A DNA stretch of 25,364 bases, taken from positions 1 through 25,364 of the forward strand of contig NZ_LSJY01000181.1 in NCBI RefSeq assembly GCF_001556865.1, in the 5' to 3' direction. Both the position numbers and the translations under genes were made by a program. The DNA is from Sphingobium sp. CCH11-B1 (GTDB lineage Bacteria > Pseudomonadota > Alphaproteobacteria > Sphingomonadales > Sphingomonadaceae). Each line of letters starts with the position of its first letter. Positions within the stretch are counted from its first letter, which is position 1. The notes beneath the pieces were generated by a model, which saw only the letters and a list, made by a program, of their open reading frames with translations, did no database searches and had not been told where the DNA came from. Shown here piece after piece: positions 6,935 to 15,357 of the stretch.

Positions 6935-7858
6935 CTATTCGTCGCCGAGAGCGGCCTTCATCTCCGCGAGCTTTTCCTGGCACAGCTCGTTGACGATCGT
7001 CCCCAGGACCTCGACCCGTTCGGCGAGGTAGGCGAATTCGTCGTCCGTCATTCTATACTGGTCCGAATGCCGGGCCTTCACATAGGCGTCCTTGAGTTTG
7101 TTGAACCGGGCCTCCTGCTTCCGGCTATCTCTCGGCCACGCCTCGACAAGCTTCGGCGACAGCCTCTCGGCGAGTTGGCGGAGAAACTTTATGTTGTGGC
7201 TGTACGGCGTATAGAAGGTGAAGACGAGCAGGATGCAATAATAGAGCCGCTCGCAGGCCTGCTGGAGATTGTAGGCAGCATCGGGATATTGCTTTGTTTC
7301 GTAGCAAAACTGGAAGATTCTCCGCGACGAGATGGCCAGTTCAAACCACTGATCATAATAGCCCTTGGCCATGTCATAGGCCTGCTGCGGCGTCTTGGGC
7401 CTGGGTTTGTGCAATTCGCTGTCGTCGGATTGGTACAGCGCTATTCCGTCGCGGGCGATATCCATGAAAAAATAGCGGCCATGGGCCAGCCCGTCATTCA
7501 CTTCCTGAAGCGTGTGAATGATGAAATTGACCGGGGTGCGCAGCCGGTTGAGGATCATGGTCTCAATGTTGAGGCGCTCTTCCGCCTTGTCCCAATATTC
7601 CAGGCGGTCGGTCAACTCCTTCTGGTTGACGATGATAAGCAGATCGAAATCGGAGCGATAGCCCCGCGCAGTGTGCGGCTCGTGAACCCATCGCCCGGTC
7701 GCGTAGGAACCGTAGAGAATGATCTTGAGAATTCGGCCCAGCTTGCGTTGGCCGGTCGGCTGGCCGTGCGCATCGTCAAACTCCTCGAACAGGATCTGGA
7801 TAACCCGGTCGAGTTCGCGTCGCTTGTTTATCGGCAGATGGTCAAGTTCGGTCTTCAT
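6935..7858 (-). CDS. Nucleotidyltransferase-HEPN fusion protein (MNT-HEPN type)
   Basis: The 307-residue protein joins two domains that are usually separate toxin and antitoxin subunits. The N-terminal minimal nucleotidyltransferase (about residues 10-140) has the GSYATG motif at 50-55 and the metal-binding Asp70 and Asp72 in YRSDFDLL. The C-terminal HEPN domain (about 160-295) has the helical AAYNLQQACERLYYCILL, THNL-like YSHNIKFLRQL, and ARHSDQYR pieces. In two-gene MNT-HEPN systems the transferase neutralises the HEPN ribonuclease by AMP addition; whether the single-chain form does this to itself is inference. The start at 7858 gives the natural N-terminus of the domain, although no clear ribosome binding site is seen. 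It directly follows a dead VapC remnant. Confidence 0.75.
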   Translation of the reverse strand: MKTELDHLPINKRRELDRVIQILFEEFDDAHGQPTGQRKLGRILKIILYGSYATGRWVHEPHTARGYRSDFDLLIIVNQKELTDRLEYWDKAEERLNIETMILNRLRTPVNFIIHTLQEVNDGLAHGRYFFMDIARDGIALYQSDDSELHKPRPKTPQQAYDMAKGYYDQWFELAISSRRIFQFCYETKQYPDAAYNLQQACERLYYCILLVFTFYTPYSHNIKFLRQLAERLSPKLVEAWPRDSRKQEARFNKLKDAYVKARHSDQYRMTDDEFAYLAERVEVLGTIVNELCQEKLAEMKAALGDE

Positions 7859-7872
7859 TTGGTGGATGCCGC

Positions 7873-8205
7873 TCAGGTCAGTGGAAAGTCCGATGGATCG
7901 TTTTCCCAAGGATTGAAAAGTGCCGCCCCGCTGTGCCGCCTGCCCTTCAGACTGCGCGTCGCCAGAATGGGTTCGTGTTCGATTGCAGTCGCTGCGAGGA
8001 GCGTATCGTTGACTTGTGGGGCCGGCCTTGTCCGGCACTTCACATCATCCGAAATCACACCCCGGCGGAAGACTATGGCGTCCACGATGGACAGTATTCG
8101 ACTGCCAGAACGTTGAGCAAACGCGTCGCGCGCGGCCATGGAGCGCGAGCGATCCGGATGCTTGGGTTCCAGGTTGTGGATGCCCTTGAGTGAAACTCCT
8201 GCCAT
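7873..8205 (-). pseudogene. C-terminal remnant of a VapC/PIN-domain toxin
   Basis: The second half of a PIN-domain toxin is preserved from about 8127 to the stop. It reads RILSIVDAIVFRRGVISDDVK, then VNDTLLAATAIEHEPILATR and ALFNPWEN, which match the usual VapC ending (NDALLAATALEH, LVTRN, NPWE). The N-terminal half, with the first catalytic aspartate and the glutamate helix, is missing; the 26 residues before the match look foreign. The open frame starts with ATG directly after the stop of the intact vapC (TAGATG), so it may still be translated as a tail. A deletion or recombination with the vapBC next door is likely. It is unlikely to be an active nuclease. Confidence 0.65.
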
Positions 8206-8661
8206 CTACCGGTGCCTCTGTGCATATGCACGCGGGGTGTCTACCTGGACGGTAGGGAACAGCCCGCGCATAAGGCCGACATTCCAGGTGATGATCGTCG
8301 GGATCGCGTGGACGATAGCAGCTTCCCCAATCATTCGATCATAAAGCCGAGCACCGATCCCGCCATCGGCCGCATAGCTCCGGACCGTCTCGAATGTCTG
8401 GGCGGGGGTAAGCCCAATGAGTTGGGTCGCCGCCCGCACGCTCTCCAGCGCTGCCCACGCCTCCTCAGCAGTAAAGCGGAATGGCGCGCTCGCGCCGCGC
8501 CGGGTGAGCGTGCTGTAAGCTTCGGCAAAGCTATGGGCGGCCACACCGAGCACATAGCTGCGCTCCTCGCGAAACAGGTCGGCCGAGGCATCGTGATGTT
8601 CATGATCCCCCGCCAGCGCTGCAATGATCACGTTGCTGTCGACGAGCGCGTCAATCGCCAA
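8206..8661 (-). CDS. vapC: VapC-type PIN-domain ribonuclease toxin
   Basis: The 151-residue protein is an intact PIN-domain toxin. The acidic residues expected at the active site are present: Asp8 in DALVDSNVII, Glu47 in SFAEAYSTLTR and Asp108 in GARLYDRMIG, with TWN at 125-127 in the place of the fourth position. PIN toxins cleave RNA and are held inactive by the adjacent antitoxin. A TTG start at 8661 is chosen because it gives the natural family start and overlaps the antitoxin stop by 11 bases, the usual toxin-antitoxin layout; the frame continues upstream but through antitoxin codons. The gene is followed immediately by the VapC remnant. Confidence 0.75.
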   Translation of the reverse strand: MAIDALVDSNVIIAALAGDHEHHDASADLFREERSYVLGVAAHSFAEAYSTLTRRGASAPFRFTAEEAWAALESVRAATQLIGLTPAQTFETVRSYAADGGIGARLYDRMIGEAAIVHAIPTIITWNVGLMRGLFPTVQVDTPRAYAQRHR

Positions 8662-8920
8662 GGTCGCGCTCGCGGCTAAGGTCGAGTGCCTCGTTCGCCT
8701 GCTCCAGGCTAATCGACTTGCCTGTTGAAGGGCGAACCAGCAACGGCCCGCGTCGCACGAGCTTCCCCGTATTGGCGGGGACGCCCGGCGGAACATATCC
8801 CCGTAAGGCATCCTCTACCACTTCGCTCGCCGTCATCCCGGTAAGCCTGGAGAGGGTCTGAACGCGAGTGCGGGCGAATGCCGAGCGGACATTGAGCTGG
8901 ATGCTTTCGGTGCGTGACAT
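8651..8920 (-). CDS. vapB: VapB-type antitoxin
   Basis: This 89-residue protein precedes and overlaps the PIN toxin gene, the usual place for its antitoxin. The N-terminal half resembles a ribbon-helix-helix DNA-binding domain (SIQLNVRSAFARTRVQTLSRLTGMTASEVVEDALRGYV), and the C-terminal part (LLVRPSTGKSISLEQANEALDLSRERD) would wrap around the toxin. Such antitoxins repress their own promoter. An inverted repeat lies 16-36 bases upstream over a -10-like TTATAA. GGAAAGG stands ten bases before the ATG. The exact antitoxin subfamily is not certain. Confidence 0.7.
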   Translation of the reverse strand: MSRTESIQLNVRSAFARTRVQTLSRLTGMTASEVVEDALRGYVPPGVPANTGKLVRRGPLLVRPSTGKSISLEQANEALDLSRERDLGD

Positions 8921-8935
8921 GATGCATGAGCCTTT

Positions 8936-8956
8936 CCTTCGTCCTTATAACGAAGG
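8936..8956. promoter_or_regulatory. Inverted repeat upstream of vapB, likely operator
   Basis: CCTTCGT and ACGAAGG form a perfect inverted repeat around a seven-base centre. It covers a TTATAA on the vapB strand that could be its -10. The position fits an autoregulatory site of the antitoxin, and the divergent membrane-protein promoter lies directly next to it. Confidence 0.4.
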
Positions 8957-8958
8957 CC

Positions 8959-8987
8959 TTGCTGCATGGCTAGCACTTTTATATATT
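8959..8987 (+). promoter_or_regulatory. Candidate promoter of the traG-convergent membrane-protein gene
   Basis: TTGCTG at 8959-8964 and TATATT at 8982-8987 are separated by 17 bases and precede the GTG start by about 70 bases. The -35 match is partial. It is back to back with the vapB operator, so the toxin-antitoxin repressor might affect it. Confidence 0.35.
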
Positions 8988-9056
8988 TGCTATCAAGAAG
9001 TCGTGCTATGTTGTTTTGAACGGCATATGATATGGAAGATCCGAAAGGATTTCGTG

Positions 9057-9530
9057 GTGGAATCATCTGCCAGTAATAAGCTCTCCAGCGACCGTCCGCG
9101 CTTCAGCCTGTCGGCTTGGCTTTGGCGCCCGTGGTACGCGAAGGTCTGGTGGACAGCCATTCCGGTCTGGTGGCTGGGCATGGCGACTTCGACCCATGTC
9201 GATTTCCTGGAGTCCTTCTATCGCGGTGGAATCGCGGGCTATCTGAATATCCTGTTCTTTCCGATGACAGCACTCATGGTTTTGGGCATCGGCTACGTTC
9301 GGGATCGCTTGGACAATTTCGTGGGTGAGGGCGACGGGATACCGCTGTCAGACGCGGAAGAGGCCGACGCTCTGCGAAAGCGCATATGGGAAGATCATGA
9401 TAGGGCTATGAAGAACCTTCGTGCGGGGACCGATGTATTTGACCCGCGGTCGGGATTGCTCTGGATAGGTAACCCGATGAATCCCAACAATCCCGGGTAC
9501 ATCGACCCGAGCACGGGTAAGCATCTTTAG
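9057..9530 (+). CDS. Small inner-membrane protein facing traG; candidate entry-exclusion protein
   Basis: The 157-residue product is not a family I can name with certainty. It has a Trp-rich N-terminal part (SAWLWRPWYAKVWW), two membrane helices (about residues 28-47 and 58-80), and a charged cytoplasmic tail of about 75 residues ending in an Asn-Pro-rich motif (GNPMNPNNPGYIDP). AAAGGA lies seven bases before the GTG at 9057; an ATG at 9027 in frame is an alternative. Its TAG stop overlaps the TAA stop of traG tail to tail. Entry-exclusion proteins of F and SXT (TraS, Eex) are small inner-membrane proteins encoded next to traG and recognising TraG, so this role is a reasonable inference. It has its own promoter-like sequence. 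Confidence 0.6.
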   Translation: MESSASNKLSSDRPRFSLSAWLWRPWYAKVWWTAIPVWWLGMATSTHVDFLESFYRGGIAGYLNILFFPMTALMVLGIGYVRDRLDNFVGEGDGIPLSDAEEADALRKRIWEDHDRAMKNLRAGTDVFDPRSGLLWIGNPMNPNNPGYIDPSTGKHL

Positions 9531-12500
9531 CGCTTCTTGAAGGTGCTGTCGCCGTCACCGGAACTACCTTGGATATCAGTCGAAAAGCTCCCCTTCGAGA
9601 GAACGGAGTTTTGCTCCAGCGAAGTCAGTGGACCGGTAACATCAAAGGTGGCGCGCCCGTTGTCGGCATCCTGAAGGTAGCGGTTGCGCATGCCATCGCT
9701 ACCGAGAACGCGTTTCGATAGTTCACGGGAGAAGGTTGCTGCAGGATCACTGGAGCGCGCGGCGGCGCGCTCTGCAGCTGCAATCGATTCCCGCACATCA
9801 TAGTTAACGATATCCAGTGACGATTGAGCGGTCTCACTCGTGGTGCCCGTGTCACGGCTCTCAAAGCCGACACTGCCGCCGAAACGTCCTGCGGTGGCGC
9901 GATCGGTTTTTTCGATCGGCTCTCTCGAAGCCTGCCTGCCCCGACCCGGATTGTTGCCGCGACCAGTGGACGTCTCGGATTTCGAGACACTGACATCCCC
10001 GCCAGCATGGATTCCGACGTCAGTTCCCATTGTCGTCTGATCCTGCGCCAACCGTGACACCGTCCTCTGCCACCCGGTCTGCGCCATGATCGCCTGAACG
10101 TCGCGCTGGAGCGTGTCGGCCACCTGGGGTTTAAGGCGCCATTCGCCCCTTCGATCCATCTCGAACCCGCCGCGCAGCCAATTGGCAAGCATAGCCTGAC
10201 CTTCCGCGCCGCCGCCCATGAAATGCTCGATCGTGTCCGGCCCCGCCTGCTTGCCGGCCTCGAAACGGGTGCTGGTGTCGCTACGGGCCGAGCGGCTGAA
10301 GTCCGTTCCGCTCGAAACGAGAAGATCGTTATGCGCAAAGCTGAGCCGCGCGTGCCCGCCATTGGCGATCGCGCCGAGTTGGCTTTCGTTAATAAGGCCA
10401 GCCTTCCACATGGCGGCTGCCGTCTGCGGGGTGAGGTTCAGGCTGAGGTCGCCATTCTGGTCCATCGCGATCTGACGTTTGGTGAGGTCGATGCCGTTCT
10501 CGGCCAGCAAACCCTGCATGCGGGTCAGACGCTCCCGATCGACGATCGAGGTCAACCGCTCGTTCCGCGCCCGATCGGCGACCCCGGCCGCACCGCCTTC
10601 GGCCATGTCGACCTGGTTCCCGGCCGTGCGGCTCAGCGCCTGAATGAAGCTGTCGAGCCGCGCTGCCTGTCGCGTCGAGGTTCCGGCCGCAGCCGCACCT
10701 TCAGCATAGCCGAAATTCTCCGACTGACGCCGCTGCTCGCCGATCCGCGCCGCGTCGCGAGTGCCGGAGGTTCCAACCTCGCGCTGTGCATCCAGCTTGC
10801 CCGAACGCTCGGCAAAGTCATAGCCGGCCGCTTCGCGCGTTCGGCCATAGATGCTCGTCCCCTCGCGGCTTGCCTCGGCTGTGGCGCCATCGGCAGTGCC
10901 GAGTTGGGTCGCTGCGCTGTATCGTTCGAGTGCTGCCATAACCTGGGCCTCGTTCCTGCCGGTGGCGCGGGAAAGCTGGGTGATGGCGGAGCTGCGCGCC
11001 TCCCCTGACAGCGCATTGATAAAGCCTACACGACGCGCGGTTTCATCGATTGAAAGACCGAGCATCGACGCGGCCTCGCGCTGCCCCTGATTGCTGCCGC
11101 TGCGCCAGCCCTGTTCGGTGGCGACATTGGCGCGCTCCACGCCTGCGACATTGACGCCGGCATAGTCGCGGCGGCCTTCCATCGCGCCCACCTGGACCTG
11201 TGCGGAGGTCAGGTCGTTCCTGAGCAACTGCTCCTGATCGAAGGTGTTGGCGATCAGCTTGGCGAAGGTCGGATCGGCCTGCGCCTCTCCGATCACGCCC
11301 GATGCCTTGAGCGCGGCATCCTCAGACGAATAGCCGGCGCGCTCGAAATGCCGCTGCGCGCCCTGCATCATCATCCCGTAGGCGCGCTGGTCCCCAAAGG
11401 CGCGCCACTGGACCAGATTCTGGCTGAATGCCGCAAACGCCTTCTCGCCTGCCTCGCCCTGCCCGAAGTAGCCGTTTCCAAGGCTCCTCAACGCATCCTT
11501 CTCAGCAAATTGATGGATCGCCGTGGTCGCAGCATTGGCCTGCACCGCGCGCGCGACCGCCGGGTCTGCGAGATCGCGTCCACCGAGCGCCGGCGCAAGG
11601 CTCCCCAACTGCCGTGATCCCTCGATACCGCCCAGTGCGAAGGCAGTGCCACCCGGAGTGCCGGGACGCTCGCCGAGGATATGGCCGGCTTCGCCAAAGG
11701 TCCGGTTCGCGTTGAAGGTCGAGCGTTCTCCGAAATCCCCGAAGCTCGATGCGGCCGCAGCGCGCGACCGCGTACCCATGGCCGAGGCCTGCGCTTCCAG
11801 CGCCGACGCCTGCCCCTCGGCCGTGCCCATCGGCGCGGCCGCAGCTGTGCCCTGGCTGGCGATTCCGAGCGATCCGGAGGTGAAAGAGGTGAACACGTTG
11901 CCGCTGAAACGGAAGACGGTGAAGACGAACGCGCCGGCAAGCCCGGCGGCGGCCGTGCGGAAGCTCCCGAAGATCGCCAGCGCCTTCATGGCCGCCGAAG
12001 GTGCGAGCAACCAGGCATTGGCTCCGAGCCCGTTGGCGCGCAGTTCGGCGAGCGTCGCAGTCGCGCGGCCGAGAGTCAGTTGATAGATGCCCGCGTCGAT
12101 CACGCCCCACAGCGCTACAAACACGAACATGCCGAGCGCGAAGCTCGCAACCCTGAGGTTGATCGGCGTCAAGATGAACAGTAGCGCGATCGGGATCATG
12201 AACAGCATGATCCCGAACACGGTCGCGCGGATCGTCGGCATCCATTCATTCGCGACCGACATGGTCGCAAGGCCGTTCGAGATCACCGCGCGATTGGCCA
12301 TGACCCTGGCCGCGCTGGCGGGGGAGTCCTCGAATAGGACATCGCCGACCGTGTTGCCGAGCAGGATATGGGTGAGGAACGCCTGCGCGCTGAGAGGGCG
12401 CCCAAGCATCATCTGGCCCATCTCGCCGAGCTGCTGCCGGCAGCGGACCATTTGCTGGACATTGCTGGTGTCGTAGCCCGTCCGCGCGCAGATCTGCCTA

Positions 12501-13294
12501 GTATAATTGTCGAACAGCACCGGGTCGGACAGGCGATCCGAGATATGGGTCCAGGCGTCGGCGCAACTGACCGTCGTTCCGCCCTTGTCGGTCGTGGTGT
12601 AGACGGTGGAAAAGGTTGCTGGACCGGCCATTGCTGCGAAGGACGCGGGGAGGTCGGTCGAGGTGCGGAACAGCTGGTCGTCGTCGACGCCATAGGCGGC
12701 CGACACGCGCGCTACCGGATAGCATTGCCGCACATAGTCCTTGATCGTCGCGTCGAGGAACACGTCGGTCATCGGACCACGCGGGGATACGGCATTGAGG
12801 AACAGGTCGAAGCTGTGCCCGCCCGCGCCGAACTCGATCTTAGCATTGGGATCGAGCGTGTTGTCGTCGATCGTCTCCACCATGGCGCGTTCGATCATGT
12901 TGGTCGCGCCAGCGACGAGGACGAGAAGGTTCGGAACGCCGCCGACCGGCTGATAGGCGTTGCGGACGCGGTCATAGACGTGGACCGTGCCCGTGGTGGC
13001 GATCAGCCCGACGAACAGGCCCACGCCGATCAGGATCTGAAACCCGAAAGCGACGAGCCCCATACCGGTGCCGCGCACACTCGCGATGATCGCGCCGAGA
13101 CCAATGCCGACCGTCGCGACGATCATCACCAGCGTCTCGTAGCGCGGATCGCTGAAGATCATCGAGACCAGGCGAAACGCATCTACCGTCTCGACGAAGC
13201 CGTCATAGGTGTGGAAGCTCGTATCGACGGCCAGGGCGGGCGAAGCGAGGAGCAGGGCGGGGAGGGCGACGAATAGCTTTGCAAGTCGGCGCAT
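9527..13294 (-). CDS. traG: TraG, mating-pair stabilisation and pilus assembly protein
   Basis: The 1,255-residue protein has the TraG N-terminal domain of F-type systems: a signal-like start (MRRLAKLFVALPALLLASPALA), membrane helices at about 57-76 and 82-103, and a later membrane block at about 355-405 and 445-462. The long hydrophilic C-terminal part (about 500-1255) is Ala/Gln/Arg/Ser rich and presumably extends into the periplasm, where F TraG stabilises mating pairs and is recognised by exclusion proteins of the recipient. F TraG has 938 residues, so this one is about 300 longer, mostly in the hydrophilic part. It begins 12 bases after the traH stop with AGGAT upstream. It is the last gene of the operon and converges on the candidate exclusion gene. 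Confidence 0.9.
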   Translation of the reverse strand: MRRLAKLFVALPALLLASPALAVDTSFHTYDGFVETVDAFRLVSMIFSDPRYETLVMIVATVGIGLGAIIASVRGTGMGLVAFGFQILIGVGLFVGLIATTGTVHVYDRVRNAYQPVGGVPNLLVLVAGATNMIERAMVETIDDNTLDPNAKIEFGAGGHSFDLFLNAVSPRGPMTDVFLDATIKDYVRQCYPVARVSAAYGVDDDQLFRTSTDLPASFAAMAGPATFSTVYTTTDKGGTTVSCADAWTHISDRLSDPVLFDNYTRQICARTGYDTSNVQQMVRCRQQLGEMGQMMLGRPLSAQAFLTHILLGNTVGDVLFEDSPASAARVMANRAVISNGLATMSVANEWMPTIRATVFGIMLFMIPIALLFILTPINLRVASFALGMFVFVALWGVIDAGIYQLTLGRATATLAELRANGLGANAWLLAPSAAMKALAIFGSFRTAAAGLAGAFVFTVFRFSGNVFTSFTSGSLGIASQGTAAAAPMGTAEGQASALEAQASAMGTRSRAAAASSFGDFGERSTFNANRTFGEAGHILGERPGTPGGTAFALGGIEGSRQLGSLAPALGGRDLADPAVARAVQANAATTAIHQFAEKDALRSLGNGYFGQGEAGEKAFAAFSQNLVQWRAFGDQRAYGMMMQGAQRHFERAGYSSEDAALKASGVIGEAQADPTFAKLIANTFDQEQLLRNDLTSAQVQVGAMEGRRDYAGVNVAGVERANVATEQGWRSGSNQGQREAASMLGLSIDETARRVGFINALSGEARSSAITQLSRATGRNEAQVMAALERYSAATQLGTADGATAEASREGTSIYGRTREAAGYDFAERSGKLDAQREVGTSGTRDAARIGEQRRQSENFGYAEGAAAAGTSTRQAARLDSFIQALSRTAGNQVDMAEGGAAGVADRARNERLTSIVDRERLTRMQGLLAENGIDLTKRQIAMDQNGDLSLNLTPQTAAAMWKAGLINESQLGAIANGGHARLSFAHNDLLVSSGTDFSRSARSDTSTRFEAGKQAGPDTIEHFMGGGAEGQAMLANWLRGGFEMDRRGEWRLKPQVADTLQRDVQAIMAQTGWQRTVSRLAQDQTTMGTDVGIHAGGDVSVSKSETSTGRGNNPGRGRQASREPIEKTDRATAGRFGGSVGFESRDTGTTSETAQSSLDIVNYDVRESIAAAERAAARSSDPAATFSRELSKRVLGSDGMRNRYLQDADNGRATFDVTGPLTSLEQNSVLSKGSFSTDIQGSSGDGDSTFKKR

Positions 13295-13306
13295 GACGGT
13301 TCGATC

Positions 13307-14728
13307 CTACTGATTGCGGGCAGCGGCGCCGGCGGCGTCGCGGGCATCCCGGTCGCGCTCGCGGAGGAGACCTGCGTAGCTGGTGGAGAGGTTCGCCTGA
13401 TTGAGCGCCGCCATATAGCTTTGACGCATCTGGGCACGTTGGCGCAGCACCTCGTCCCGCAGATCCCGAAGCTGCTCGATCCCCTTCGACAGGATTCGCG
13501 TCTGGCAGACATTCTTGTTGTTGCCATCCGCCGAGCCCGCGACCGTCGCTCCACGCTCGGCATTGGTCACCGTGAAGTCGATGGTCCGCGTGAGGTCATT
13601 GAGCATCTGGTAGGCGAGCGTAAGGGCGACCAGTTCATCGGTGTCGGCAATCACGGAGTCCACCACGCCCTGGCGCACCCCCCATTCAAGCATGCGATAA
13701 ACGGGTAGCGTCCGGACATTAGCGACGAACTGCCGTTCCTCGGCCGATAGTGCGGCGCGGGTGCGGATCTTGGTGGCGATCGACTGCATCCGCTCCCGAG
13801 CCAGGACCAGCGCGCCGCGGCCAGATCCGTCCTGCGCACAATCGGCGCCGGTCGGGGGGAAATTGAGCGTGCGGCGCTGGACCCGCCCGGTCAGGAAATC
13901 CTGCGCGCTTTCGGTGTCCTGCGCCGGGCATTGGGGGATCGCCGTGAACAGGGGAACGCGGTCGCCATCGTCCCAGCGCATGTAGACATCGCCCACCCGG
14001 GCGCGCATGACGCTGGCCCAGTCTCCGGCGCCCACGCGCGAGGCGGCATGCGCCAGAAGCGAACCGGTGCGGAAAATGTCTGTCACTTCGGCGGGGCAGT
14101 TGGCGAGTGCGTCCTTCAGATCCTCGGTCGGATTGTTGTTGTTGGCCTCGATTTTCTCGCGGCTCTGCTGGTAGCTCTTGGCAAAGCCCTGCTTCACCGA
14201 ACGATAGCCCGTCATCTCCTCGATGATCCCGCCCATGTTGTCGTCGCCCTTGGCGATCTGGACCATGCGGTTGGCGAGGCGGCAATCATTGACCTGGATC
14301 GAGTTCAGGAAGTTGGTCGCCGCTTCCATTTTCGAGATGATGTTCCCCATCTTCTCGTCAAGCGTCTCGAGCAGATACTGGAAGGCGACGGCAGGCGCCG
14401 CCTGGAGGATGCTCTCCAGTTTCTGGACCAGATAGTCGGGGTCGAGGAACGACATGCCGCCGAGAAACATGTCGATGCCGCCGCATCCGGCGCGGACCTT
14501 GGGCAGGCTCACCGACATCAGATAGTCGTTATGAACGTCGACGCGGCCTGACATGCCGCCTGCCGTCACATAGACGCGCGTCTGGTCCTCGAAGCTGCCG
14601 GGCGAGCTGTAGGTCACGTTATCGAACCAGCTCTCCGCCCAGCTCTGCGCATGAGCGGGCGCGGTCCAGGCAAGGCTGGCGAGGGCGAAGACGATCAGCG
14701 CGCGGACGGCGTGGCGGCAAGCGGACAT
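13307..14728 (-). CDS. traH: TraH, F-type pilus assembly protein
   Basis: The 473-residue protein has a signal peptide (cut likely after APAHA) and typical TraH content: TRVYVTAGGMSGRV, GCGGIDMFLGGMSFL, a coiled region LDEKMGNIISKMEAATNFLNS, and NDCRLANRMVQIAKG. TraH is a periplasmic or outer-membrane-associated protein needed for pilus extension, working with TraF, TrbB, TraU, TraW and TrbC. F TraH has 458 residues, so the length is normal. GGAG stands seven bases before the ATG. The 53-base gap from the trbB-like gene is one of the few non-overlapping junctions in the cluster. Confidence 0.93.
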   Translation of the reverse strand: MSACRHAVRALIVFALASLAWTAPAHAQSWAESWFDNVTYSSPGSFEDQTRVYVTAGGMSGRVDVHNDYLMSVSLPKVRAGCGGIDMFLGGMSFLDPDYLVQKLESILQAAPAVAFQYLLETLDEKMGNIISKMEAATNFLNSIQVNDCRLANRMVQIAKGDDNMGGIIEEMTGYRSVKQGFAKSYQQSREKIEANNNNPTEDLKDALANCPAEVTDIFRTGSLLAHAASRVGAGDWASVMRARVGDVYMRWDDGDRVPLFTAIPQCPAQDTESAQDFLTGRVQRRTLNFPPTGADCAQDGSGRGALVLARERMQSIATKIRTRAALSAEERQFVANVRTLPVYRMLEWGVRQGVVDSVIADTDELVALTLAYQMLNDLTRTIDFTVTNAERGATVAGSADGNNKNVCQTRILSKGIEQLRDLRDEVLRQRAQMRQSYMAALNQANLSTSYAGLLRERDRDARDAAGAAARNQ

Positions 14729-14781
14729 GGCGGACTCCGGACTATCGAGGAGGTTGAGGAAAGGATTGAGCCCGCCATTTC

Positions 14782-15357
14782 TCAGTGCCTTCCCGAACGC
14801 GTCGCCGGCAGCCCCACGATGCCGGTGAACTTTGACATGGCGCGGACGCCGACAGAGGGCCTCACGCCCGTCAGCATCTTCGCGGCCAGATAAAGGTTGC
14901 GCGCGAGGTTCGGTGCATGGTCCGTCCCGATCGCCACCGGGACGACGCGTGCATTATCGGCCATGGGCCGCACCCAGGCGACCGGATGCCCGACCCAGGG
15001 CAAGCCGAGGCGGCCGGACCGGATCATCGCCTCCTGCGCGCTGATCGTTCGCACCTGCCAGCCGTAGCGCGTGCCCAATGTTCTCAGCTTGGTCCAGAGG
15101 TCACCACAAGGCAGGCAACCCGGGGTCGTCGTCATCTCGATGACGAACGCGGCACCATGTCCACGCAGCGTGGCCGTGAAATCATCTGGGAACTCGCGGG
15201 TCACCGGAGCCCGTGAGAGCCATGCCTGCATCGTCGCCGCGTCTCCGACGGGGTGGATCGCGGCGCGCATGGCGTCCTCTTGGCGGACGGTCTGCGCTGC
15301 AGCCGATCCCATGCCCATGACCAAGCCGGGGATGCCGAGAAGGATGAAGGCGCGCAT
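14782..15357 (-). CDS. trbB: TrbB-like thioredoxin-fold protein (periplasmic disulfide exchange)
   Basis: The 191-residue product has a signal peptide ending near SAAAQ and a thioredoxin-like fold with the active-site motif CLPC at residues 81-84 (TTTPGCLPCGDLW) and a cis-proline-like GLPWVGHPVAWV later. In F, TrbB sits between traF and traH and is a DsbC-like disulfide isomerase that helps fold the Cys-rich Tra proteins; the position here is the same. The sequence is divergent, so the name rests partly on location. Its ATG overlaps the traF stop as TGATG; a GTG one codon earlier would overlap as GTGA. Confidence 0.75.
   Translation of the reverse strand: MRAFILLGIPGLVMGMGSAAAQTVRQEDAMRAAIHPVGDAATMQAWLSRAPVTREFPDDFTATLRGHGAAFVIEMTTTPGCLPCGDLWTKLRTLGTRYGWQVRTISAQEAMIRSGRLGLPWVGHPVAWVRPMADNARVVPVAIGTDHAPNLARNLYLAAKMLTGVRPSVGVRAMSKFTGIVGLPATRSGRH

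Noticed and set aside
10223..11008. Long plus-strand frames opposite traG
   Set aside because: They are complements of the traG codons in GC-rich sequence, with no ribosome binding site or domain.
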